From Xiheicaenibacterium sp046351325 (lineage in GTDB: Bacteria; Myxococcota_A; Polyangia; Polyangiales; Polyangiaceae), in NCBI GenBank assembly GCA_046351325.1, contig JAXLYR010000006.1, positions 1 through 64,000 on the forward strand: a DNA stretch of 64,000 bases, given 5' to 3'. Shown here piece by piece: positions 27,595 to 36,470 of this stretch. How positions within the stretch are numbered: the stretch's first letter is position 1; each line of letters opens with the position of its first letter. The position numbers and the translations under genes are program-made. The notes under the pieces are model-generated. The model was given only the letters and a program-made list of their open reading frames with translations, had not been told where the DNA came from and made no database searches.

Positions 27595-29921
27595 GCGGGC
27601 CCATCAACGACCGCGCGAACGATCCCTCGAAGGATCGCGCGCCGCCGACCCTGCACGCGCGCACGCTCTTCGTCGCGCGCCCCGACGCACCGGGCGCGAT
27701 CGGTCGAGGGGTCGCGGCCAGCGACGGAGGCCACGCGGCCGCCGCGCGTCGCGCCGAAGTTCGCCCCGCGAGCAGCGACGTCGGGCGCGTGCGCCCCGCG
27801 TACGCGGGCGCGCTCCTCGCCGCGCTCGGCGCCGTGATCGGGTTCTACGCCTCGCGCCCCGCTGGCACCGTCTACGGCGGGTCGGCGGGTCCAGGGCCGC
27901 TCACGCCGCCACACGCCGCGAAGCTCAAATGCAAGAACTGCCACGGCAGCCTAGAGCCCGGCGCGCCGACGTTCGTGAGCCACGCGAAGGAAGCCTGCGT
28001 CGACTGCCACGGCGCGCACCTCTCGACGCGCGCGCCGCACCGCGCGCTCATCAAAGACGGCGAGCTCGGCTGCGTGACGTGCCACACCATCCACGGCCCG
28101 CAGAGCGGCGTGCGCTTCGGGGACGGGCCCGCGGTGCGCTACTCCACGTGGGGCGAGGTCGAGGTCGACGGCGTGAGCTTCCGCAGCGGGCGCACGATCC
28201 TCGTGCCGACCATCCCGCTCCGCGCGTGCGCGCGCTGCCACGATCCGAAGAGCGAGACCGATCCGATCGCGCGGTGTCGCAGCTACGTCGGCACGGGCGA
28301 TCTCGAGCCGATGGTCTGCTTCGATGAGCACCGCACGGCGCTCTCGCCGTTCGCGCAGCCCGACCCGAGCCCCCCGCCCCGCGGCGGCCGCGACCGCGAT
28401 CGTCGTGACCGAGATGATTTGACCCCCAACGATCCGCGACGCGGCCGAGGGCGCGACGCGGACACGCGCGCGAAGCCGAAGCGCGACGACGCCGTCTGCG
28501 CCGAACAGCACTTCGAGGATCGGTCCTTCGCGTGGGAGGCCGCTCGCGAGGCCGTCGCGCGTGTCCCCGCGGTCGCTCGCAAGCCCTCGCGCGGCTCGAT
28601 CGGCTGGCTCGTCGGGGGCGTCCTCGGCGCCGCGCTCGGCTACGGCGGCGCCGCGCTCGGGGAGCGCGTTCGCCAGGGGAAAAAGAAGAAATCCGCGACC
28701 GCGAAGCCCCCGACGCCCGCGACCGCGGTGAAGAAGCGGCTGCCCGTCATCGACACCTCGACGTGCCTCGGCTGCTACGCGTGCGTCGACGCTTGCCCCT
28801 ACGGCGTCTTCGAGGTCGAGCGCTACGTGGCGGTCGTCGCGCGCCCCGACGCCTGCTGCGGCCTGCTCCTCTGCGAACAGAAATGTCCAAACGGGTCGCT
28901 CCAGGTCGGCGACGAAGACACGCTGCTCGAGCGCCCGCGCGTCAGCTCGTCGCTCGAGAGCGAGGACGTCCCCGGCCTCTACCTCGCGGGCGACGTCACC
29001 GGCGTGCCGCTCATCAAGAACGCCATCTCCCAGGGCGTGCGCGCCGCCGAGGCCGCACACCGAGCGCTCTCATCGCGTGCGCGCGCGAGCTCCGGCGCGG
29101 TCGACGTCTGCGTCATCGGCGCGGGCCCCGCAGGCATCAGCGCCGCGCTCCGCCTGAAGGAGCTCGGCGCGACCTTCGAGATCCTCGACCAGGGCTCGGT
29201 CGCGCAGTCGATCCAGAACTTCCCGCGCGGCAAGCTCGTCTTCGATCAGCCCCTCGATCTGCCCGTCCTCGGCAAGCTCTGGCTCGAGGAGTCGACCAAG
29301 GAGGAGCTGCTCATGCACTGGCTGCGCATCATCCGCCGCGCCGATCTCGTGGTGCACGAGCACCACCGCATGACCGGCGTCGACCGCAGGCCGGACGGGC
29401 TCTTCGTCGTGCGCGCCGTGAACCCCGACGGCGCGCCGACCGAGGCCATCGCGCGCTCGGTCATCGTCGCCATTGGCCAGCGCGGCTCGCCGCGCAAGCT
29501 CCCCGTCCCCATCCCCGAGGAGGCCGAGTCCCGCGTGCACTACCACCTCGCCGACGCGCGCAGCCTCGCGGGCGCGAACGTGGTCGTCGTCGGCCTCGGC
29601 GACGTCGCGATGGAGGCGGCGATCGCCCTCGCCCACCAGCCGCGCACGCGCGTCACGCTGCTCGCGCGCGGAGCCGGCTTCTCCCGCGGGCAGCCGCGCA
29701 ACATCGCCGAGATCGAGCGGCTCGTCGCCGCGCGCCGCGTCGAGGTCCGCTTCGACACCGAGGTCACCGAGGTCCAGCCGAGCCACGTCGTCACGCGCTC
29801 GAAGTCAGCGACCGAGACGCTCGGCTTCGACGCGCTCTTCGTCATGATCGGCAGCATCCCCCCGTGGGACACGCTCGCGCGCGTCGGCATCCGGCGGGCT
29901 GTGGGAGAGGCTCACGGCTAG
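27591..29921 (+). CDS. Tetraheme cytochrome c - ferredoxin - FAD/NAD(P) oxidoreductase fusion
   Basis: 776 aa, starting at a GTGA overlap. A TM helix (about 60-80) precedes four heme sites at residues 114 (CKNCH), 136 (CVDCH), 161 (CVTCH) and 213 (CARCH). A charged linker leads to a second Gly-rich hydrophobic segment (GWLVGGVLGAALGYGGAALG), then ferredoxin cysteines CLGCYACVDACPYG (392) and CEQKCPNG. A segment VPGLYLAGDVTGVPLIKNA comes before the FAD Rossmann motif VIGAGPAGISAALRL (510), and a second Rossmann motif VVVVGLGDVAMEAA is near 665. It thus combines heme, Fe-S and flavin electron carriers in one chain and is the terminal gene of the operon. Confidence 0.83.
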   Translation: MSGPINDRANDPSKDRAPPTLHARTLFVARPDAPGAIGRGVAASDGGHAAAARRAEVRPASSDVGRVRPAYAGALLAALGAVIGFYASRPAGTVYGGSAGPGPLTPPHAAKLKCKNCHGSLEPGAPTFVSHAKEACVDCHGAHLSTRAPHRALIKDGELGCVTCHTIHGPQSGVRFGDGPAVRYSTWGEVEVDGVSFRSGRTILVPTIPLRACARCHDPKSETDPIARCRSYVGTGDLEPMVCFDEHRTALSPFAQPDPSPPPRGGRDRDRRDRDDLTPNDPRRGRGRDADTRAKPKRDDAVCAEQHFEDRSFAWEAAREAVARVPAVARKPSRGSIGWLVGGVLGAALGYGGAALGERVRQGKKKKSATAKPPTPATAVKKRLPVIDTSTCLGCYACVDACPYGVFEVERYVAVVARPDACCGLLLCEQKCPNGSLQVGDEDTLLERPRVSSSLESEDVPGLYLAGDVTGVPLIKNAISQGVRAAEAAHRALSSRARASSGAVDVCVIGAGPAGISAALRLKELGATFEILDQGSVAQSIQNFPRGKLVFDQPLDLPVLGKLWLEESTKEELLMHWLRIIRRADLVVHEHHRMTGVDRRPDGLFVVRAVNPDGAPTEAIARSVIVAIGQRGSPRKLPVPIPEEAESRVHYHLADARSLAGANVVVVGLGDVAMEAAIALAHQPRTRVTLLARGAGFSRGQPRNIAEIERLVAARRVEVRFDTEVTEVQPSHVVTRSKSATETLGFDALFVMIGSIPPWDTLARVGIRRAVGEAHG

Positions 29922-29971
29922 AGCTGGAGGGTCCATCTCTCCCCCAACAATAGACCTTTCCCGCTTCTAAC

Positions 29972-30034
29972 GGCTTTGCAGGTGATTGGCGGATCGCCAA
30001 ACCTCTTGTAGACCGTTTTACAGGTGATTAGCGG
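29972..30034 (+). repeat. Imperfect direct repeat after the redox operon
   Basis: GCTTTGCAGGTGATTGGCGG (29973-29992) and CGTTTTACAGGTGATTAGCGG-type sequence (30014-30034) share CAGGTGATTxGCGG. They lie in the 181-bp gap after the operon; the stretch is less GC-rich than its surroundings. Regulatory site or remnant, undecided. Confidence 0.45.
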
Positions 30035-30102
30035 TCCCAATATCGCATTACGGAGGGGTTCTGGCGCGATTGGCGTACCGAATGGTCCGTATCGCGAACG
30101 CT

Positions 30103-31206
30103 TCAGAGGCGTCCGGACAGGACAGCTCGATAGACGAATCGCTCGTCGGGATTGGCGTAAAACTCGTCGCCGTGCCGCAGCATCGTGGGGCCGCGAAGCT
30201 GGGCGCGGTGGACATACGTCCCGCCAGAAGATTGGAGATCTTCTATCCAGTGACCGCCGTCGCGCCCGAAGACGCGCATATGCCGCCGCGACGCAGCCTT
30301 TCCGAGCACGATGTCCGAGCTGGGCTCGCGACCCAGGACGATGTCCCGCGTGATGGGGAACAGCCAGCGGCCCCCCTCCGTCGAGCCGATGAGAGACGCT
30401 CCGTGGTGATCCCACGCGGGGGATTCGCCGGGGGGCTCAATCCACCCCGATTCGCCCTCCGCGGACGGGGCGCGATATGGGCCTCGCGCGCTTCGCTTCA
30501 CCATCGCTCCGAGCACGATGGGCCGGCGCAGCAAGCGATGCTTGTCCCGCTCGCTCTCGGAGCAGCAATAGGCGACCTCGATTTGGCAGTGATCGCAGCG
30601 GCGTCGAACCCCGCCCGCCGCCCGCAGCCGATCCCATCGCTGCGCTGGACATCCTGCGCCGTGCGGGCAGCCCTCGATCGGCGACCGATCGAAGACGGCC
30701 ACGAAGGCGTTGTCGACCTTTGCGACGGGCCCTGCTCCGGCGCGAAATGACTCGGGGCCGCGCCGCACGTATTCGGCGCGGGCGAGCTCCCCTCGCGCCT
30801 CGAGCCAATCCCCGAAGACGTAGCGCGGGACTTCGTCGTCCGGCGCGGCGCGCACGGCCGCGGCGAGCGCTCGCTCTTGCTCCTCTCGGGAGACGAACAG
30901 CTCGCCCCAGTCGGTGACCTCCTCTCGGTAGATCCCGCGAACGTCACCCCATCGGAGCTCGTCGCCATCGAGGAGCGACATCCCCTCGCCTCGGTTGCGG
31001 TCCCGACCGACGTACGTGCCCCGCGACGACCCGAGATCGAACAGCCACGTCTTGCCCCCTCGGCGCTCCAGGAACGCGTGATCGGCCTCGATGGTCGGGT
31101 GTTCTACGATGATCGTATTGGTGCGCCCGCGCCCCAAGGCCTCATAGGGCCCGAGCCGGACCACACTTTGGACGCCCGAGATCGTGAGGGAGAGCTCCGG
31201 CATCAC
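30103..31206 (-). CDS. FHA - TIGR02996 - Cys motif - FHA protein
   Basis: 367 aa; the first two codons are both ATG. The N-terminal FHA domain has YEALGRGRTNTIIV, ADHAFLERR and DLGSSRGTYVG. A TIGR02996 repeat-companion domain follows (AVRAAPDDEVPRYVFGDWLE, about residues 118-150). A middle segment has CPHGAGCPAQ...CDHCQIEVAYCC, a probable zinc site. The C-terminal FHA domain has DIVLGREPSSDIVLG, SRRHMRVF and SSGGTYVHR. FHA domains bind phosphothreonine, so the protein is probably a target or partner of Ser/Thr kinases such as those nearby. Function beyond that is unknown. Confidence 0.78.
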   Translation of the reverse strand: MMPELSLTISGVQSVVRLGPYEALGRGRTNTIIVEHPTIEADHAFLERRGGKTWLFDLGSSRGTYVGRDRNRGEGMSLLDGDELRWGDVRGIYREEVTDWGELFVSREEQERALAAAVRAAPDDEVPRYVFGDWLEARGELARAEYVRRGPESFRAGAGPVAKVDNAFVAVFDRSPIEGCPHGAGCPAQRWDRLRAAGGVRRRCDHCQIEVAYCCSESERDKHRLLRRPIVLGAMVKRSARGPYRAPSAEGESGWIEPPGESPAWDHHGASLIGSTEGGRWLFPITRDIVLGREPSSDIVLGKAASRRHMRVFGRDGGHWIEDLQSSGGTYVHRAQLRGPTMLRHGDEFYANPDERFVYRAVLSGRL

Positions 31207-31236
31207 CTAGAAGCTATCGCGTGTGCTGACTCGCTG

Positions 31237-32385
31237 TCAGAGCTGAAAGCGCTTGAGGTCGTTGCTCGTGCCGCCCAGGGTTTGGAGCTCGAGCCAATAG
31301 GCGTGGGTCGCGTCCACTCGCAGGGAGAACGCAATGCGCTCGATGGTGACGAGGCGCTTGCGGGTCGGCGCGAGCTGAATGAGCTCCCCCGCCGCGTTGC
31401 CGCAATTGGTGATGGCGTACACCTCTTTGCCGCGTCGCCCAAAGCAGGCGTTGATCGTCGACTCCCACACCACAGTGGGCGTCCCGGAGGTCTTGGGCAC
31501 TCTCCAGATCGGACCCGAGCCGTCGTCCTTGACCATGACCTCGCTCACGTAAACGGCCTCATCATCCACAATCAGAGAGGGGCAGTCCTTCAAGTTGCTC
31601 TGAAGGACCTTCAACTCTCCGCCTGCTTTGGGGACGCTGACGACGCGGCGCTTCGCCTCCGCGCCCTCGCAGAAGTACAAAGCCGACTCGTCGGAGGTCA
31701 GCCCAAACGGGTTCAACAGGCCAGTCGTCAAGGTCGATATGTCTCCCCCGCTCTTGGCCACACTGTAGACACCCGAGGTCGGCTCTTTGTCGGACGCGCC
31801 CGCGAGCCAATAGACGCGGTCAGCATCGACCGTGAGCCCGTGGGTGTCGGCGGGCGACGTCGCGAGGACTGTCGGGGCGCCGTTTCCGTTGGGGTCTCCT
31901 GCGATCTTTGTAATGCCGCGTTTGCCTCCAGGCTCGAACGTGTCGGTGAACAGGTCCGAGGCGTCAGCGACGAGGCTCGTCCCTGCGACCTTGGAGAGCG
32001 ACAGAGCGGCCCCACCCTCCAGAGGGATGCGCGACGTCGCGTCGAGACCGGAGAAGACGACGCCCTGCGGATAGAGCGCAATCTCGAAGGTCTTGTCCAC
32101 GACACCCAGCGTCTTCAGATCGGACGACTTGACGGTAGGTGCAGCTGGCGGCGCCTCGACCTTCGCCGCGCTCGGCTGCGCCGAGGCCGTCGTGGCGACC
32201 GCCGCGGACGCGCTCGGCTTGCCCGGCGCGGAGGCGCTGGCCTTTGCTGCCGAGGTCGTGGACTTGGCGCCAGCGCTGGACGTGCTGCTCGTGCTCGAGG
32301 CCGCGTTGTTGGTGCAACCACCTAGAGAGACAACGAGCAGCCCAGCCCCCACCCAAGAACGAAACGAGTCATTCACGATAGCCAC
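31237..32385 (-). CDS. Lipoprotein with propeller-like domain
   Basis: 382 aa. The signal MAIVNDSFRSWVGAGLLVVS ends in a lipobox LGGC. An Ala/Ser/Thr linker of about 60 residues is followed by repeats such as LTVDADRVYWLAGASD, LTSDESALYFCEGAE and LIVDDEAVYVSEVMV, each with a strand, a V/LY aromatic and a charged turn. This is the pattern of a small beta-propeller or DUF5050-type domain. The gene lies 30 bp upstream of the FHA gene on the same strand and may be in one operon with it. Surface localisation is inferred. Confidence 0.65.
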   Translation of the reverse strand: MAIVNDSFRSWVGAGLLVVSLGGCTNNAASSTSSTSSAGAKSTTSAAKASASAPGKPSASAAVATTASAQPSAAKVEAPPAAPTVKSSDLKTLGVVDKTFEIALYPQGVVFSGLDATSRIPLEGGAALSLSKVAGTSLVADASDLFTDTFEPGGKRGITKIAGDPNGNGAPTVLATSPADTHGLTVDADRVYWLAGASDKEPTSGVYSVAKSGGDISTLTTGLLNPFGLTSDESALYFCEGAEAKRRVVSVPKAGGELKVLQSNLKDCPSLIVDDEAVYVSEVMVKDDGSGPIWRVPKTSGTPTVVWESTINACFGRRGKEVYAITNCGNAAGELIQLAPTRKRLVTIERIAFSLRVDATHAYWLELQTLGGTSNDLKRFQL

Positions 32386-32664
32386 TCCTTCTGGGGCGCC
32401 ACCGATACAAGACCGGGGCCAGCGTGGATGCGTGGAAACGCTCTAAGAAAGAGGTCGAACGTGGCTGCGCAACTGCGCACGATCCGCTCAACCTCCGAGG
32501 CTCTGCGCATCCCTTGCTCAAGTGAGCTGAAGGCGCCGTGCGCAGCACGCTGTCGCCATTGGGTAGCGCTACAGTCTTTGCGTACCCGGCGTCGCTCGAG
32601 ACAAGCGACGTCGAAAATCGCACATTGCGAACCTCATCCGTGAGGACTATGCGGCAATGACGTC

Positions 32665-33189
32665 ATGGGCCTCGATTGGATTCCGACGAACAAGCCGCGA
32701 CAGGGACACGAGCGTGAGTTTTGGGCCCTGTGGGAGGAGCTCGTCAACGACGAGTGTGCCGACCTCGAGTCAGCCCACCAGCGCTACGAGGAACTGTCCA
32801 TTCAGCCAATAGAGACGCTGCAAGCTCACTCTTGCGGGCCCGCGTGCGACGGCACCCCCCGATACTCCAACAGCCCGACTGGAGCCGTGGGGCCTGACTC
32901 CTTCCGCGCAGAGTGTTTGGTCCTCAGCTGCGAAGAGATCATCGGCCCAGAGCTCCTCGACGCGGCGTTCGAGTACATGCGCCCCGCTGAGCTGGCCGAA
33001 TATGGGAATCTGCTGAGAGAGAGCGCGCTCGATTACGCCAAAGCGCACAACGTCGATGTCGACAATCTGGAGCCGGCAGCTGTCGATGACATCGAATCAC
33101 TCGAGGCCCGTGTGGACATGGTCCTCGCGGCGAGCCGATGGTGTCTCTTTTGGGCCTCCAACGGGCACGCCCTCGAGCCGAGCTTCTGA
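32665..33189 (+). CDS. Hypothetical protein upstream of the LRV-repeat gene
   Basis: 174 aa, soluble and acidic. It starts MGLDWIPTNKPRQGHEREFW. Two Cys (SCGPACDG) and a third (VLSCEEII) are spread through the middle, and the C-terminal part is helical (ESALDYAKAHNVDVD). The upstream 279 bp hold no other gene I can support, so a promoter probably lies there. It is 20 bp upstream of the large repeat protein on the same strand, suggesting cotranscription. No family was recognised. Confidence 0.6.
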   Translation: MGLDWIPTNKPRQGHEREFWALWEELVNDECADLESAHQRYEELSIQPIETLQAHSCGPACDGTPRYSNSPTGAVGPDSFRAECLVLSCEEIIGPELLDAAFEYMRPAELAEYGNLLRESALDYAKAHNVDVDNLEPAAVDDIESLEARVDMVLAASRWCLFWASNGHALEPSF

Positions 33190-33209
33190 GCTGGCAAGGT
33201 GGCTCTCGT

Positions 33210-36200
33210 ATGGCCGAGTTGGATACGCCTCCTTTGGCTGAAGACCTCGTCGACGAGTGCCTCGCGGCGTGGGATGCGGGGGACTTCGTCAGGGTGGCAT
33301 CCCTGTCCGAGCGCATCGGCGTGTCGCTCGACGAGCCGACGATGCGCAGCGTCGATTCGCGCATTGCCCTCGCGAAGAGAGGCGTAACAAGAGTACTGGA
33401 AGGACGGCGTCTCTTCCTCCAGGCGGTGATGGCTGCCGTCGAGAGCGACATCGGGATCGGCTGGAGCGCCGGAGAGGGCTTCAAGACCATTCTGTGTCTC
33501 GCGGTGCGGCGGAGCGAGCGACTATTCGTCGACATTGGGGTCTCCAAAGGAACGGTCCATTCGCCCGCAATGGCGTGGTCCGAGCTCCGTCCATGGCACC
33601 AGGCGAGAGCCAAGAACGTAGAGAAGTGCCTCGAGTGGGCAAAGTCCCGAAGCCTGGCCTTTGGCTTGGTGCAAAGGCCAGACAAGAAGCCGGCAGGGCC
33701 GAACGTTGATGTAGCCGCGATCGAGCGAGCCATCGTCCAGAACCCCGATGACGACGCGTCGCGAGCCGTTCTCGCAGATGCGCTGCTCGATCAGGGCAAT
33801 CAACGGGGCGAGCTCATTTCCCTCCAGTTGAAGCGAGCCCCATTTCTGGTGCCGAGCGAGAGGGGTCACGCAATGCAGCAGAGAGAGCTCGCGCTGCTCG
33901 AGCAATTCGGTAAGGGCTGGCTCCCGCCCAGTCTTGCCTACGCGCGTTCGGTCATGTACCGGCGTGGCCTCGTCGAGGGCCTGACGGTCAGCGCGTCCGC
34001 CTTCAGGAAACACGGCGCCGAGATGGTCGCGAGCGCACCCATTCGCAGGCTGCGGCTCGTGCCTCACACGCCTGAATCTCTGGAGATCTTGCTCAACACC
34101 GCGGCGCTTTCACGAATACACGAGCTCGACCTGTCGGACCGCGCAATCGACAACGCGGATTGGATGCGACTCGCAGCCTCACCGTTTCTGGATAGTTTAC
34201 GCGTGCTCGACGTCGGGAACTCTTCTTCGTTCGCCGCCAATGTCAGTGAGGCCGATCTCGACGTGATCGGCAATACCTCGTGGGCAAGCAAGCTCACTGC
34301 GCTTCGCTGCAAGCCCGCGCAGGCTGTGTTGGGTCGCCTCGCCGTGAGCGGGGAGTTCCCAGCGCTCGAGCGTTTGGACGTCGGCTGGACGGGTGAAGAG
34401 CTCGAGGCTTTCCTGCAGAATCGTGAGCTACTCGTCTTGGGGACAGGCGGTCATCGTGGGTCAATCGCGCGTCTCCTGTCTTTGCCCGGGGCGAGCTCGA
34501 TTGTGTGGCTTCGTTGTGCGCATGACTCAGAATCGCCGACAGTCATCGAGGAGCTCGCGACCATGAGCCAACTACCCAGGGCCCTGCGCGCCATCTCCAT
34601 CGGACAACGGACGGCGCTGAGCAGGAGGGACTTGAGGCTGCTAGCGACGTCACCTGTGTTCCAATCGCTCCGCTACATCAATCCGACGAGCCCCGAGTCA
34701 CCCTTGGACGAGGAACAGGCGCGAGCGCTGCTCAGCATGCAATCCCTCGAGAGCATCGTGCTCAATGCACAGACCTTGTCTCTTCTCTCGAGCGACACGA
34801 GAGTCAGGCTCTCGAGCCGCGTCACGCTGAGGCCTCATACGGACGCCTTCGACGACGCGTTCTCGGCGCGTTCGACCGACCTCCGCGCCTGCGCCCAACT
34901 GGAGAGCGCCCCACTCGGGGACGTGCCACATCGCCACGATGGCCCGTCGAAGAAGGTCGCTCCGCGCAGGGCTGCCACTCGGGTCGAGGTCGCCCAAGAC
35001 CCCGCCACGCAGCCCGAGGTGCTGACGGCCTCGGCAGCTGAGAGCTTCGACCTATTCAAAGCCGTTCTCACGAATCCCAACGCCCCATCCGAAGCGCTCG
35101 CCTGCGTCTTCTCTCACAAAGCGCCGGCGACGGTGCTCGCCTCTGTCGCCCTCCACAAGAATGCATCCGCGGCTCTCTTGGACCAGCTCCTCCAATCCAA
35201 ATTCAAGACAGTTCGTGTCGCGGTAGCGGGCAATCGCAACATCAGCGCTGATGCGCTCGAGAGGGTCATCGCCGAGGGCCTCGGCTGGTGCGGCGCTTAC
35301 GTCGAATATCCCAACCTCACGACTCGAACGCTTTTGACGATTCTCCAGCGCTCGGGGGAGGCCACGTGGCATCAGGTTGCCCAGCAGCAGAGGCTCTCCG
35401 AGGAGACCCGCGCCCTGCTCTTGACCAGCACGCACAGCAAGGTCCTCGCAGCCATCGCCGCGCGCAGCGACACCTCGCCCGAGACGCTGCGGGCGCTCGC
35501 GGCTTCTCACGCGAGCGAAGGACACATCGTCAACGCTATTGCCCAAAACCCCAACACGCCGCTGCCCACACTGGTCGACCTCACCGACCAAGCCATCAAC
35601 GGTACGCCCGAGCCCTTCGCACGCGACGCCCTCCTCTTCGCCCTAGCGCAGAACGCTTCGGTGACGGACCAGCTGCTCATCAGGATCTTCGATTCCTTGG
35701 GTGACGGCGTCAATCGTCGACCCATCTGCTTCGCTATCGCACGCAACCTGCGCACACCCGCCGAAGTGCTCACCGCCATCGCCGCGCAATTCCCTGGTGC
35801 GGTCGCAGCCAACCCTCGCGCCCCGTCCCACGTGCTCGCCGACATCTCGGTAAGGTCCCCCGAGCTCTTGGAGACTTTGGCTGCGAACCCTGCCGTCCCA
35901 ATCTCGCTCGTCGAACGCGCGCTCTCGAACGAGACCCCGACAACACGGTATGCAGCGGCCTCCAACCCGACGCTCGCGGGAGCTCGATTGGAGGGCCTGG
36001 CGGCCAGCCCCGACGAACACACTCGCGCGGGCGTCGCAGCCAATCCCTCCTGCTCTGCTGCAACCTTCGAGCGGCTCCTCGCCGACTCCTCCCCTCGTGT
36101 TTGGATCGCGCTCGCGAAGAACGCCAACGCCTCGCCGGCGATCCATGCAGAGCTCCTGGCGCGCGCCGAGTCCGAACAGATGAAGGAGCTCTTGCTCGTT

Positions 36201-36239
36201 CTCGAGAACAACCAGAGCAATAAGCCTACAGCAACGTAA
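33210..36239 (+). CDS. TIGR02996 - leucine-rich repeat - LRV repeat protein
   Basis: 1009 aa from the ATG at 33210, which has AAGGTGG just upstream; the longer frame overlaps the previous gene. Near residue 175 is a TIGR02996 domain (ERAIVQNPDDDASRAVLADALLD). Leucine-rich repeat-like units follow (RIHELDLSDRAIDNADW, LRVLDVGNSSSF). From about residue 610 to the end are LRV-type repeats: SPETLRALAASHASEGHIVN, VANPxAP-like AVAANPRAPSHVLADI and GVAANPSCSAATFERLL. Such proteins are usually scaffolds or binding proteins. No catalytic motif is visible. Domain order (TIGR02996 then LRR then LRV) is unusual. Confidence 0.8.
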   Translation: MAELDTPPLAEDLVDECLAAWDAGDFVRVASLSERIGVSLDEPTMRSVDSRIALAKRGVTRVLEGRRLFLQAVMAAVESDIGIGWSAGEGFKTILCLAVRRSERLFVDIGVSKGTVHSPAMAWSELRPWHQARAKNVEKCLEWAKSRSLAFGLVQRPDKKPAGPNVDVAAIERAIVQNPDDDASRAVLADALLDQGNQRGELISLQLKRAPFLVPSERGHAMQQRELALLEQFGKGWLPPSLAYARSVMYRRGLVEGLTVSASAFRKHGAEMVASAPIRRLRLVPHTPESLEILLNTAALSRIHELDLSDRAIDNADWMRLAASPFLDSLRVLDVGNSSSFAANVSEADLDVIGNTSWASKLTALRCKPAQAVLGRLAVSGEFPALERLDVGWTGEELEAFLQNRELLVLGTGGHRGSIARLLSLPGASSIVWLRCAHDSESPTVIEELATMSQLPRALRAISIGQRTALSRRDLRLLATSPVFQSLRYINPTSPESPLDEEQARALLSMQSLESIVLNAQTLSLLSSDTRVRLSSRVTLRPHTDAFDDAFSARSTDLRACAQLESAPLGDVPHRHDGPSKKVAPRRAATRVEVAQDPATQPEVLTASAAESFDLFKAVLTNPNAPSEALACVFSHKAPATVLASVALHKNASAALLDQLLQSKFKTVRVAVAGNRNISADALERVIAEGLGWCGAYVEYPNLTTRTLLTILQRSGEATWHQVAQQQRLSEETRALLLTSTHSKVLAAIAARSDTSPETLRALAASHASEGHIVNAIAQNPNTPLPTLVDLTDQAINGTPEPFARDALLFALAQNASVTDQLLIRIFDSLGDGVNRRPICFAIARNLRTPAEVLTAIAAQFPGAVAANPRAPSHVLADISVRSPELLETLAANPAVPISLVERALSNETPTTRYAAASNPTLAGARLEGLAASPDEHTRAGVAANPSCSAATFERLLADSSPRVWIALAKNANASPAIHAELLARAESEQMKELLLVLENNQSNKPTAT

Positions 36240-36308
36240 GCGTTGTCCGCCTTCCTCCCCCCTCGTGAAGGTCGAGAACGTCAATCAGGCCGCGCTCGCG
36301 CTGCACGG

Positions 36309-36470
36309 CGCGACCGACAACACAGCGCGCGTGAGTTCGAGGGCACCGGCATCGGACTCGCGACTGTCAGGCGGATCATCGGACGCCACGGCGGGCGCAC
36401 GTGGGCCGAGGCAACGCCAGGCAACGGCGCGACCTTCTATTTGTCGCTGCCGCTCGTGTCGACGCAGTGA
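36309..36470 (+). pseudogene. Remnant of a sensor histidine kinase ATPase domain
   Basis: The frame ending at 36470 reads SAREFEGTGIGLATVRRIIG and RHGGRTWAEATPGNGATFYL, which is the G2 box and C-terminal end of a HATPase domain. Nothing upstream provides the rest of the kinase; about 60 bases before it the similarity ends in non-coding sequence. It is therefore a decayed fragment, and the end overlaps the tail of the reverse-strand Cys-rich gene. Confidence 0.65.

Noticed and set aside
29918..30415. 165-residue reverse frame after the redox operon
   Set aside because: No start signal and its repeated PLITCK/PPITCK merely reflects the direct repeat in the DNA.
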